The notes beneath the pieces were generated by a model that was not told the DNA's origin, made no database searches, and saw only the letters and a program-made list of their open reading frames with translations. DNA of 20,548 nt, taken from contig MNCI01028315.1 of the NCBI GenBank assembly GCA_015680685.1, positions 35,449 to 55,996 on the forward strand, given 5' to 3'. A program made the position numbers and the translations under genes. Source of the DNA: Gnetum montanum (taxonomy: Eukaryota; Streptophyta; Gnetopsida; Gnetales; Gnetaceae). Positions 7,941 through 17,367 of this stretch are shown piece by piece. Position 1 is the first letter of the stretch; each line of letters opens with the position of its first letter.

Positions 7941-9059
7941 GGAAAATCTTTAAGGTGAAAAACTCTAGCAGAAAATGAACTTTTGGACTGTTAGCAGTAG
8001 CACAACTTTAGAGGATTGAAGCTTAAAGAAAATTTACAAAGGAAAGAAAATGACTTTCAAGCTTTGAATGCTCCCTCTAAGCCTTATATATTGTTACTGT
8101 TTACAAAAATAGACCCTTATTGTAAAGGATAGCTATTTTAATTCTAGTAAAGAGAGGTTGGCGTAAGAAGTGGGGATGGGCTGACCATATTAAAATTGAA
8201 AAACGGATGCTGATGGTGGAGTAAATAACGGATGTTAAGAATCAAGGCAGATTTGTCTTAAATCATCTTGAAAACCATTTGCTTTTAGAAACTCCAACTG
8301 GTTGGTGATGACCATGAAATATAAATGTAGGCTTTAATGATATAAAAACTTATAACTTGTGACCCCATGCCAAGTATAGGAAAGTTGATACCAACAGGAA
8401 TCAACTTTTGTTTCTTGTTTGTTTAATCTGCAATATCAAAATTGGGTTGGTTATATAATATTGTGTATAGTTATAATTTTTGGATAGACTGCATTAAATT
8501 TAAAATGTTATATTTGAATTGTGCTGTAACTGAACTTTACCATAGAAAAACATGTTTCCTTTGGTAACTTTCCTGATTTTCTGCCGATTTTTATTCCATT
8601 TTAATGCAAACTAGAATCTTATCGCCATTTATTCCGATTTTGAAGATCCAATTTTAGAAACTTTCTTACAATTTTAAATCTTAGAAACAGAACAAAAAAT
8701 CGGAAACTGCAATCCATGGCCCGATTCCTTCCCTTGAAGAGCAACTAGTTTTAAAAAAGCATGTTACTATTGTAGGTAACACAGACTGCACTTATGCATG
8801 CATGCCACTTGTGACTGTGCATCAACTCAAATGTGACTACGTAAACTAAGTGTTTCACTTTTCTCTCCTCGTCACCGGGTGCTTGAATTCTCTATCATAT
8901 TTTTCAGCTTTGGTGTGCTGAGATTTTTCATCGAGATATTTTTCAGCTGCAATAACATAACTATGATTTTTTTAAGAGTTAAATATTAGATTTTATAGTA
9001 TTAATTTCATTTTTTTATAGAGTATGAGAAAGTTTCAATTATTGCTATTTGTTCATTTT
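7941..9059. repeat. Long direct repeat F, left copy
   Basis: It matches 12591-13734 from GGAAAATCTTTAAGGTGA to GCTATTTGTTCATTTT, at about 94% identity over a hand-counted 285-base stretch (8040-8325). It contains no open frame. On the minus strand it carries CAATATATAAGGC, a TATA-like box (8083-8090), followed by a transcribed-leader-like stretch. It does not begin with TG or end with CA, so it is not a standard LTR as bounded here. A duplicated promoter-like segment or an LTR with eroded ends both remain possible. Confidence 0.7.
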
Positions 9060-9320
9060 GTCCAAGAGGAGGAGGAGGGCTCAAGTTCTTCGCAGAGAGG
9101 AGGAGGGCTCGAGTTCTGTGCAGAAGCAGATCCAGCATTGTGGTCGAAGATAGAAACGATGCCCTGATCAAGACGCAGAACAGGATCAGAACAGGAGGCG
9201 GAGGCCGAGGGGGACGCACGATCCAAAATGTGAAGGGTCACCAGGGCCTAAAATTCATAAAGTCCTTATCCTTAAGGCCCAAGAAAATAAGCAAAAGGCC
9301 TTAACCTGATTCCACGTTTG
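9060..9320. other. Purine-rich, GC-richer block with short tandem duplication
   Basis: Base composition changes sharply at the F boundary. AGGAGGAGGGCTCAAGTTCT and AGGAGGAGGGCTCGAGTTCT follow each other about 32 bases apart (near 9067 and 9099). Short open frames on the minus strand have no recognisable similarity. It may belong with the PPR-bearing block that follows. Confidence 0.4.
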
Positions 9321-9491
9321 TGTGAAAAGCATATGTTATTGTTGGGTGGCCGGAACAAGGTTAACATGGTGTATTATGCATATAACTTACAGCAATGTTT
9401 CACCGAAGAAAAACAGCAATTCCCTGGGAATATTCACGACTCTTATGAATAAGCATGGATGCCATCAAAAAATATCAAAGATTTTATGCGA

Positions 9492-9842
9492 TCAACGACC
9501 ACCTGGGGTGAAATCGATGCAACCCAGAGTGAGACCCTGCATGTTGCTGCCGGGCAGATTCATGGTCGTTCTCAGCATCACTGCAGTCCCAAATGTCGTG
9601 CTCCACGTTCCCGCTTTGCCAGTGTAGATGTTTTTAAAATCCGTGTCAGGATCAATGCCTGCTGTTTGCATTTGAGAAAACAGTTGCAGAGCTTCTACCG
9701 GGAATCCTTTTGTGGCATAAGCTGAGATCATGGTGGTCCAAGATACAACATTCTTCTTCGGTATTTCGCCAAACCGATCAGGCAGAAACAGCAATTTTGA
9801 ACAATTCTGTTCCCAGATTTCGAGATCTCTCGGAATACCCAA
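9492..9842 (-). pseudogene. Fragment of a plant pentatricopeptide-repeat (PPR) gene
   Basis: The minus-strand frame of 116 codons contains one clear PPR unit: PKKNVVSWTTMISAYATKGF followed by PVEALQLFSQMQTAGIDPDT, the hallmark of plant PLS-class organelle RNA-binding proteins (KNVVSWTxMIxxY...EALxLFxxMxxxGIxPD). Before it, FGEIPKK fits the end of the previous repeat. After PDT the sequence loses PPR character and stops at 9492. Real PPR proteins carry many such units and an organelle targeting peptide; only about one is present. It is a broken fragment, probably duplicated or captured into this repeat-rich block. Confidence 0.75.
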
Positions 9843-10587
9843 CGAAAAAAAGGCATATATCTAACAGGTCGCTGCGCAAAGCAAAGGATTCAGAGCCTAG
9901 AATTTCCAATAATGTTCATCTTAAATATCCAGAGAATCAAGAACAGATATCCGCCGAAACCTTGCCACGTAAACCATAATACTCAGAAGCAGGTACTTCC
10001 AAGGCTCGAAAAAAAGGTTTTAAATGCAACACCTCACCGATCAAGATATTCAGAAACAGCAACATTGAATGATGCTTCTCCATACCACGTTCCTGAAAAC
10101 GGCTCTCTGCAAAGAGTTCAGGTCTCAGCGGTGGGCAACGGTTCAAAGCACAAACTGGCTGGATCTTCATATGAGAATCCATGATTTTCTTTACCAATTC
10201 CGAGTTGGGTGCATCCAGTTTCCATGGATTCGAAGCCAGATCTCAGGACCACAGAGCCACGACTGCGATTCCGTGAATGAACGACATGCCACAATTGGAG
10301 GCTTCAAATCGCCTCAAGCCTCGGAATTTCTTGAAGACGATCACGTACTCTAAAGGGTACAGGCTTGCAAATAACAGCAGCAGAAACACTGGCAGCTGGA
10401 TAAGATCTAACATCGCCGTTGCTGGGATTTTTCGAAATGAAATTGTAGAGAAACAACAGAAAACGTCTTGGATAACGGGGTCTGCACAGCTGTGCTGCGT
10501 TTTGTTTTATTCCGGATTTTATTACATATACATTGAAATGGTTCAGTAGTAGAGCAGACGGCGTCGGAAAGAAATAAATCTTCATCT
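9843..10587. other. GC-richer spacer, unrecognised
   Basis: This lies between the PPR fragment and the next gag fragment. It is less AT-rich than the surrounding repeats. Open frames exist on both strands (such as 9937-10197 minus and 10069-10353 plus), but none shows a motif I recognise. Since it is upstream of the PPR fragment on the minus strand, it may be the scrambled 5' part or leader of the same captured gene. Confidence 0.4.
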
Positions 10588-10606
10588 ATTTACATTTCTT
10601 TTTGCA

Positions 10607-11374
10607 GATTCAATATCAAAAAAGCATAAACATCAAGACACCAAGTTAGTAGAAGATGAGGATGAAAGTGATCTTATTATGTCCAACTTTCTTGATATTG
10701 AATCTGATAATGAGTTATCTAGTGTTCACTATGCGAGTAAATCTTTAAGCAATGGATCTAGTGATACTTCTTCTCTATCAAGTTCTGAAGAAGATATATC
10801 TTCAGATGAAGAATGTAATAATAATGAGGAAAATGGATATAGTCTTCGATCTAAGGAAAGACTAGCTACTTTTAGACCCCCAAATGTTATTGTTGATCCA
10901 TCTACTAAGAGAAAAGCTTTTGAGCCAAGTAGAAGAGATAAGTATAAAGGTAAAGACAATCAAGTGGAGCAAAGCACTCCAAATTAGTCTTTTAATAAAT
11001 GGATAAAGAGATCAAACTTCATTGGTAATGGAGAATATGATTTGATAGAAGACCTTAAACATGTCAAGGCCAATATTAGCCTCTATCAGTTGCTTCAAAT
11101 NTTGGGTCAATTACCAAATGTTCTATTGGAAATTGCTTCTGAACCCCGCATCAAAAGTAGAGTAACTATTCAAGTAGCAGATATATCAGATTCACATAGT
11201 CTCTTATTGAGTAGAAGTTGGAGTAAGAATTTCTCAGGTTACATATCAACAGATTATTCTCACATGTGGTTACCTTGGAAAGGAGAACCGAATCAAATAT
11301 ACATCTATAGTGAACCATTGATGATAGATAATATTACTTCAAATAGAAGAAGTAAAATGGCTGAAAAGGGATGA
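10607..11374 (+). pseudogene. gag/protease fragment of a second Ty3-type element
   Basis: One frame runs from 10607 to the TGA at 11372-11374 with a single TAG at 10985 and one N (11101). It starts with an acidic, Ser-rich segment (SSDTSSLSSSEEDISSDEE, about 10763-10815), then a basic stretch (STKRKAFEPSRRDKYKGK). YDLIEDLKHVKANISLYQLL (about 11037-11096) resembles the conserved block before the protease in plant Ty3 polyproteins. LLLSRSWSKNFSGYISTDYS and WLPWKGEPNQI (about 11200-11300) resemble the end of the protease, where LLxRDW is usual. The catalytic DSG/DTG region is missing, so an internal deletion is likely. A host gene with these features is less likely. Confidence 0.6.
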
Positions 11375-12590
11375 ATATTGGGACTTTTGGGAGGTCTCAT
11401 ACATCACATTTGGAAGATTTGTAAAGAAGATTTATTGTAAGATGGCTTGCTAAAGGAAAAATTTCAGCCTCTTTGTCATGGTCCTATGAGTTATGCGTTT
11501 CATTTTTGTTTTGTTTAAATTGCTTAGCTAGTGGTTTAGATAGTATCATCCTTGGCAAGTAATTTTAGGATTTTTAGATTGCTCTTACTGTTCTTGTTGC
11601 ACGATAGAAATTTCTATTAAAATTTTGCCATAGAAGCGCTTGTGTTTAGAAGCCTTAAGAGTATTTTAGTAGTAAATTTCATTATTGTGCAACGTGTGGG
11701 AACTGCTATTGGGATTTTTGTAAGAGAGCCTCTGTTTGTAGTCGCGCCATTAAACAATTCAGTAGTCGAGAGGGTTCAGAAAATCTTTGGTATTTTGATG
11801 GGACCAGAATAGCTTCTTTTTATCTTTAAAGTAAATTCTCATGGTATTTCAATGAAAAAATTGTCAAGTCTTTTAAAGGTTCTGTTTGAATGCAATCGTT
11901 GACATTTATTATCTAGTCAAAATGGAGTCTCGTACGTGGTAGTTTACGCAACAATTTTTGGTAGCATAATAGGATTGTCTTGAAGATATTGTTTGTTGAT
12001 CCTAAAGTTATCTTGGCAGTACAGTTATCTTCAAGACAATCTTAATATCTTCAAGCAATTATCTTCAAGACTTTAGGATCAACAAGCTTGGCAGTACAGT
12101 TATCTTAATTGCTTGGAGTTTTCTACTATTGGTCTTTTCGTTGTAAACAAATTCACCATTGTTCCAAAGTATTTTTCTTAAGGCTAATCTAGAATACAAA
12201 GCTTTTCGAAATGGTTTGAAACTAAAGAAGGCATGAGAAAATGTTTCTCAACCATTACAATATCTACTTTCTCAACCACTAAAATACCTCAGAAATAACA
12301 CAGTGATTATACACTTCATCTAATGAGAAAGCAAGTCACTTAGCATTAACAGTGATATATGCTTACTTTTAATTAAGTAGGGTCTCAAGTTAGTGAAACT
12401 ATAAGGTAATATTTTAAATCTTGCTTAAGAATTATTATTATAATAAGTATTAATATATAATCCACAACTAAAGATCTGAAAACCATTTCTTAAACGTACC
12501 CTTCCACCTGTTGTTCCTAGTGGCTTGCACCAATATAATATTAAATTAAGAAAAACTACAGAAATTAAAAAAAGACACAGAGATACCTTG
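11375..12590. other. AT-rich noncoding stretch, unclassified
   Basis: No open frame or known motif apart from the scrambled repeat at 11973-12106. It may be the remains of the 3' part of the preceding retroelement. Immediately before repeat F, the minus strand reads TTTTCCCAAGGTATCTCTG, which fits a plant 5' splice site (AAG|GTATCT). Confidence 0.4.
11973..12106. repeat. Compact scrambled inverted and direct repeats
   Basis: TTGTTGATCCTAAAGT (11993-12008) has its exact reverse complement at 12070-12085. GATTGTCTTGAAGAT (11973-11987) has its exact reverse complement at 12027-12041. CTTGGCAGTACAGTTATCTT occurs directly repeated at 12012-12031 and 12087-12106. ATCTTCAAG also recurs at about 12047 and 12061. 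Confidence 0.8.
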
Positions 12591-13734
12591 GGAAAATTTT
12601 AAGGTGAGAAACTATAGCAGAAAACAAACTTTTGGACTATTAGTAGTACCATAACAGTAGCACAGCTTTAGAGGATTGAAGCCGAAAGAAAATTTACAAA
12701 GGAAAGAAAATGACTTTCAAGTTTTGAATGCTCCCTTGAAGCCTTATATATTGTCATTGTTTACAAAAATAGACCCTTACTGCAAGGGATAGCTATTTTA
12801 ATTCTGGTAAAGAGAGGTTGACGTAACAAGTGGGGATGGGCTGACCATATTAAAATTGAAAAACGGATGGTGATGGTGGAGTAAATAATGGATGTTAAGA
12901 ATCAAGGCAGATTTGCCTTAAATCACCTTGAAAACCACTTGCTTTTAGAAACTCCAACTGGTTGGTGATACCATGAAATATAAACCTAAGTTCTAATGAT
13001 ATAAAAACTTATAACTTTTGACCCCATGCTAAGCATGGGAAATTTGATATTAACAGGAATCAACTTTTCTTTCTTGTTTGTTTAATCTGCAATATTAAAA
13101 TTGGGTTGGTTATATAATGGTGTGTATAGTTATAATTTTTGGATAGATTGCATGAAATTTAAAATGTTATATTTGAATTGTGCTGTAACTAAACTTTACT
13201 ATAGAAAAACATGTTTCCTTTGCTAACCTTCTTGATTTTATGCCGATTTTTATTCGACTTTAATGCAAACTAAAGTCTTATCCTGATTTATTCTGATTTT
13301 GATAATCCAATTTTAGAAACTTTCTTACAATTTTCATGTCCAATTGGATTTTGCAATCTATGGCATTTAAACAGAACAAAAAATCAGAAACTGCAATCGA
13401 TGGTTGATTCTTTCCGTTGAAGAGCAACTAGTTTTAAAAAAGCATGTTACTATTGTAGGTCTCTAACAAACTGCACTTATGCATGCATGCCACTTGGGAC
13501 TGTACATCAACTCAAATGTGACCACGTAAACGAAGTGTTTCACTTTTCTCTCCTTCATCACTCGGTGCTTGAATTCTCTATCATATTTTTCAGCTTTGGT
13601 GTGCTGAGATTTTTCAGCTGCAACAACATAACTATGATATTTGTTTTAAGAGTTAAATAGTAGATTTTATAGTATTAATTTCATTTTTTTTATAGAGTAT
13701 GAGAAAGTTTCAATTATTGCTATTTGTTCATTTT
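12591..13734. repeat. Long direct repeat F, right copy
   Basis: The partner of 7941-9059, in the same orientation. It has small indels, including about 20 extra bases near 13340-13365. The minus-strand TATA-like box is conserved (12743-12750). In this copy alone the sequence continues smoothly into a splice-donor-like AAG|GTATCT on the minus strand at its left edge, whereas the left copy is cut off there and joined to repeat B. Confidence 0.7.
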
Positions 13735-14940
13735 TTCTTTGCATTCTTTTATCTTAGAGAGAGCTTTCCCCTTCTATTTACAAGGAACTTTTTAGTAAAA
13801 AATGAAAACTCATGAAGGTGCTTCTAAATATAGGTAGGGCTTGCTTTTTTTCTTATCATAGAGGGGAGGTTTTTCATGATAAGGAGGAAGCCTAAAAAGG
13901 CATGTTGGAACTAAAAATAAGTGAAACATAAGGTACATCACAAAATATATAGTCTACAATTGCCCTGCCTTTAGGGGAGACTTCTACGGCCACCTTTTCT
14001 ATGCAGCCTCCTGCATGGACCACTGTGAACGAGGACAGGATCCTTGTGGATGTTAACCTTAGCCATGAGTACTGGACATGGTTATCAGAGGTTGAGACCT
14101 CTGACACTTGGAAGAAGGCCTTGATAGATTGCCTTTAAAGTTTGATGCAAGACCCTCTCGGGTTAGTTTTTCCTTTTCTTCTTATGCTTGTTGTGTTAGT
14201 TTTGCATATTAATTTTGTATTGTAGTTTTGCACTTGCTGATTAAATTTTTGTTTCACATTGATTAATTTCGTAGTTTTGAGCCATGCATTAGTTGAAGGC
14301 CTTTTTGGACCATGTACTTCATCTCCTTCATGCAACTCAAAATGTGGATCTCTTGTGAAGAGGATTTGGGGTTGTTTTATTTTGCTTGTCTGTGAGCCAC
14401 AATGCTCAATTATTGATCACTTGTAGTAGTATCTTCGATTGATGTGGCCTAAGGGATAGTACACAAAGGAATGAACATAGGTAGACCTAACGCCATTCGT
14501 TCCCTCATAATTTAGTTGAGGAAGTGCTCATTTGTCCTCCTAGGTTGCCACCTTGGCTTCTTGGTGTTGTATGTGAGATGAGGCCTCAAGTGAGTAGGGC
14601 CTATTACAATGCCCACCACTGAACATGGTGAAGGGTTTGCACATAGTGACACCCTAATGACAAAGGGTGTCTAGGTTGTAGTTTTCACAACGTGCTATGG
14701 GGCTCTAACCATAAAGGGTGTTGTGGGCACCCAAGGTGGTGGTCTGATAACAAAATGGGTCCTTAGACTAGCTGTCACTGAGGAGGCCCCAATGTTATCA
14801 GAGGGCTCATGAACCACAAATGGCTCTCATGCTGGTCCTAGGTTGTCATCAATGTTGATGGCATTGATCACATAGCATGTACCACTTGCATTAAATGGGT
14901 ATTTGTAGACCTTCATTGATTGTTTTTTTGCATGGATTAG
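13735..14940. other. Unclassified stretch, probably downstream remains of element H
   Basis: Frames are broken on both strands. On the plus strand, 13962-14138 is open for 58 codons (PPAWTTVNEDRILVDVNLSH and following), and on the minus strand 13892-14107 is open; I recognise neither. Between about 14400 and 14940 the minus strand carries Pro/Thr/Ser-rich pieces that could be the gag-pol linker downstream of gag H, with many stops. A short inverted repeat, AGAGGTTGAGACCTCT, lies near 14088. Confidence 0.35.
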
Positions 14941-16527
14941 GTTGGTCGAATCAAGAACCAATTGACCTTGGTCAAACATGCATTGTATGTTATCCTATAA
15001 GGCCATGCAAAAATCTATGTCATGGCCAAGAAATTGATGATAATGGCAGAATTGATTTAACCTGAAGTGTTTGCGGATCAAAGACTCATCAGGTGTGGTT
15101 GTTGATGGGTTTTTAAGGAGCTCGCAGTAGCGGTCATGATGCTTACAAGCATCTATAGACATTTGCTTGTACTAGATGCACCCAGCACTAAGTAGCGTGT
15201 CCAATAGTTTCGATGGCTTGAGGGAGATAAATGTATACTTTGAGTGGTACTTGTGGTTAAAGTTTGGCCTTGGGGTAGCTTGTCCCATAGCCACCAATGA
15301 TGCGGGTTGGTTGGTTGCTGTAGTGCTAGAGCTGGTTGCCTTGTTGTTGGCTGGGGCTTTGGTTGCTTTGGTTGTTGGTCTGGCATTGTTTGGCTTGGCC
15401 TCATTGGCCACTGCTACAATGGTTGTTGTTGTCTTGGCCTTCTCCTTGTATTTCTTTGAGTGTGCATTCTTGTAGGCCATGTAGGTTGAATCCTTACTAG
15501 CTTCCACTATATCTTGAATGGTCTTTGTTTGAGCAAATGCTTGGCTTAGAGANATACTTGATCTACATAAGTTGGTCCAGGGTCACCTTAGGATTCAACT
15601 TGTACTTGAAGCAAGTGACAAATTGGCTAAGCAAATCCTCCAACAAAGATATGGAGGCCCTCGGGAGAATGTCGTACCATTTTAGCACCTTGCTAGTTAG
15701 GGACATGGCAAACACACAAGTGATTGCATGTGGCCATGCCTCCAACAAAAGGCACTTAGATCAAAAGGTCATTAGATGGGCATGGGGATTCCCTTCATCA
15801 TTATATTTGGTGAACTGGGAAATTTGGATGTAAGGAGGTAAGGTTAGTGATGGGACAATAGAACTAATGGGGTCATCTTGATAGAAGCCCATTACTTAGA
15901 TTGTATCAAAAGAGGTGGCCTTAAGCCGTTTGACCTCTATAGTGAGTGCTTGAAGTTAGTGATGGAACAACACGACTAATGGGGCATCCTAGTAAAATTC
16001 CATTACTTGGATCATAATAGAAGAGGTGGCATTAATCCATTTGACATCTTTAGTGATTCTTTGAATGAGATGGAATGCTTGATCTAGGCTCGATGTGGGT
16101 GTGGTAGGTTGCATCGGTTGTGTAGCTTATTTTTCTATTGGCATGGTCCACGGCCCCACCGTAGGCTATGTGGCCACATAGGATGCCTGTTGAGTGTACT
16201 ACTATAGAGGCTATTGTGCATGTTGTTGTTGCATGTGTTGTGCCCAGGGCATAGATGTAGGACCCCCACCATGTGGTGTTGGCTTGGGCTATCATAGGGG
16301 GCACAACAAAGATAGGCAAGATGTATGACGCTTGACTTGTATGTGGCTAAGACATCAGCACTTTGTGCATGTAAGGTTGGGTTGGCATCATAGATACCAG
16401 CATAGAGAATTGCACAGACTATGCTGAGACCACAAAGGATAGCGTGACAAATATTCTCCCCTCTTTCTAGTGGGATCAAGTGTAGGTAGAATTTTGGGAC
16501 ATGGAGGTGGGTGCAAAAAGATTGCAA
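14941..16527 (-). pseudogene. gag relic of a Tat-like Ty3 element (element H)
   Basis: Minus strand. The capsid core is at about 15748-15563 (CVFAMSLTSKVLKWYDILPR, ASISLLEDLLSQFV), a standard retrotransposon gag motif (LxGxAxxWYxxLPxxSIxxFxxLxxxF). After a frameshift the C-terminal frame (15507-14997) holds a basic, Ala/Thr/Gln-rich linker and then TFISLKPSKLLDTLLSAGCI (about 15235-15175), resembling the FTPL...L..GLI segment of Tat-lineage gag. It ends in a zinc knuckle of form C-x2-H-x4-H-x4-C (CHYHQFLGHDIDFC, 15048-15007). Stops occur at 15172 and just after the knuckle, and an N lies at 15553. The N-terminal part (16527-15750) is degraded and carries a tandem duplication. The Ala-rich, membrane-like plus-strand frame here is antisense. 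Confidence 0.75.
15843..16065 (-). repeat. Tandem duplication of about 112 bases inside gag H
   Basis: 15843-15954 and 15955-16065 align from GTTAGTGATGGRACAA to the AGTGMKTSYTTGAA end, with about one difference in five to six bases. Translated on the minus strand, both carry an IQVMxFYQDxP-like segment. The divergence suggests the duplication is old and may predate death of the element. Confidence 0.65.
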
Positions 16528-16624
16528 GTTGTTGATCCTGCTTTCTAGAAGAGTCCTAGAGCTAGAATGAAGACCTGTTCTAAGATCTAGAAGCTTTTAA
16601 AGGTAGTTCCTTGTTTCTATGCTA

Positions 16625-17059
16625 GCTACACTGTGGAGCGTAGCACAATAGTTATGCAATTATTGAAGTCCTTTCCTGCAACACTTGCTACGTTGGTGAG
16701 CATAGTAGGATGGAACATAGCATTCCACGGACACTTGTAAAAATTTGGCAAAAATTGCAGTTTTTGTTCTTGCTATGCTAGATATGCTCAAGAGTGTAGT
16801 AGGAGTGGTAGCTTCAAGAGTTAGAAAATTTACCAAATGCCTCTTCCAGATTGAGCTAGCTTGACAACCTCTGGCTTGACACTAGTGTAAACTAGCCACT
16901 CGAGTGATGCTATGCTTACTACGCTGGAGAGCGATGTAAGAGGGATGTGAGCGTAGCAAGGCACTTAGAAAAAATTTCTGCACTTGCCATCTGACACTTA
17001 CTAAATTTTGCAAATCCAGTTGTGTTTCATGCTACGTTGACTATGCTCTAGAGTGTAGC
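16625..17059 (-). repeat. Tandem imperfect-hairpin modules upstream of gag H
   Basis: Five related modules have arms like GCTACGYT and AGYGTAGC: 16625-16644 (GCTACACTGTGGAGCGTAGC), 16687-16709, 16772-16803, 16909-16956 and 17031-17059. Three are followed by CACTTNNAAAAAATTT-like tails (about 16731, 16962, 17085), implying a larger unit of roughly 120-140 bases. There is no open frame. On the minus strand this sits between gag H and repeat B, where a 5' leader would be. Confidence 0.65.
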
Positions 17060-17140
17060 CCTAGCAATGGGATGATGGGTTAAACACTTCGAAAAAATTT
17101 AACATTGCAATACATTTGCTCGAATTTGGTGGTGTTTCAA

Positions 17141-17367
17141 TCATCTACATTACACAATTTATGTAGAACATATAAATGCCTCATAGGATTAATTTGAGAA
17201 AAAGTCATCTTCATCTTGGTGCTTTTAGATTGGCCATTAAAATAAGAAAAAAAATTTAGGAGTATCATTATCTTGATAATTAATAGAAAAAAGATACAAC
17301 CATAAGTCTCTTGCTATTTTTAAATAATAGTTATTTAGCAACTAGCTATCTCATTTTAGATAACTAT
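17141..17367. repeat. Repeat B, third copy, interrupted by LTR D
   Basis: It matches 7560-7833 in the same orientation (CTCATAGGATTAATTTGAG, GGAGTATCATTATCTTGATA, TTTTAGATAACTAT), with deletions. The match stops exactly where the TGATGAG of LTR D begins, leaving ACTAT (17363-17367) as a possible target-site sequence. Confidence 0.65.

Noticed and set aside
7941-13734. F copies called as a standard LTR pair
   Set aside because: The shared segment does not start TG or end CA, and neither a target-site duplication, primer-binding site nor polypurine tract could be placed at the edges.
13962-14138. 58-codon plus-strand frame (PPAWTTVNEDRILVDV...) considered as a gene exon
   Set aside because: No motif recognised, the overlapping minus-strand frame is also open over much of it, and there are no clear splice sites; left as unclassified.
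15176-15475. 99-codon plus-strand frame that looks like a hydrophobic membrane protein (Leu/Val/Ala-rich)
   Set aside because: It is the antisense of the Ala/Thr/Gln/Lys-rich gag linker of element H on the minus strand, which has recognisable gag motifs on both sides; the hydrophobicity is a by-product.
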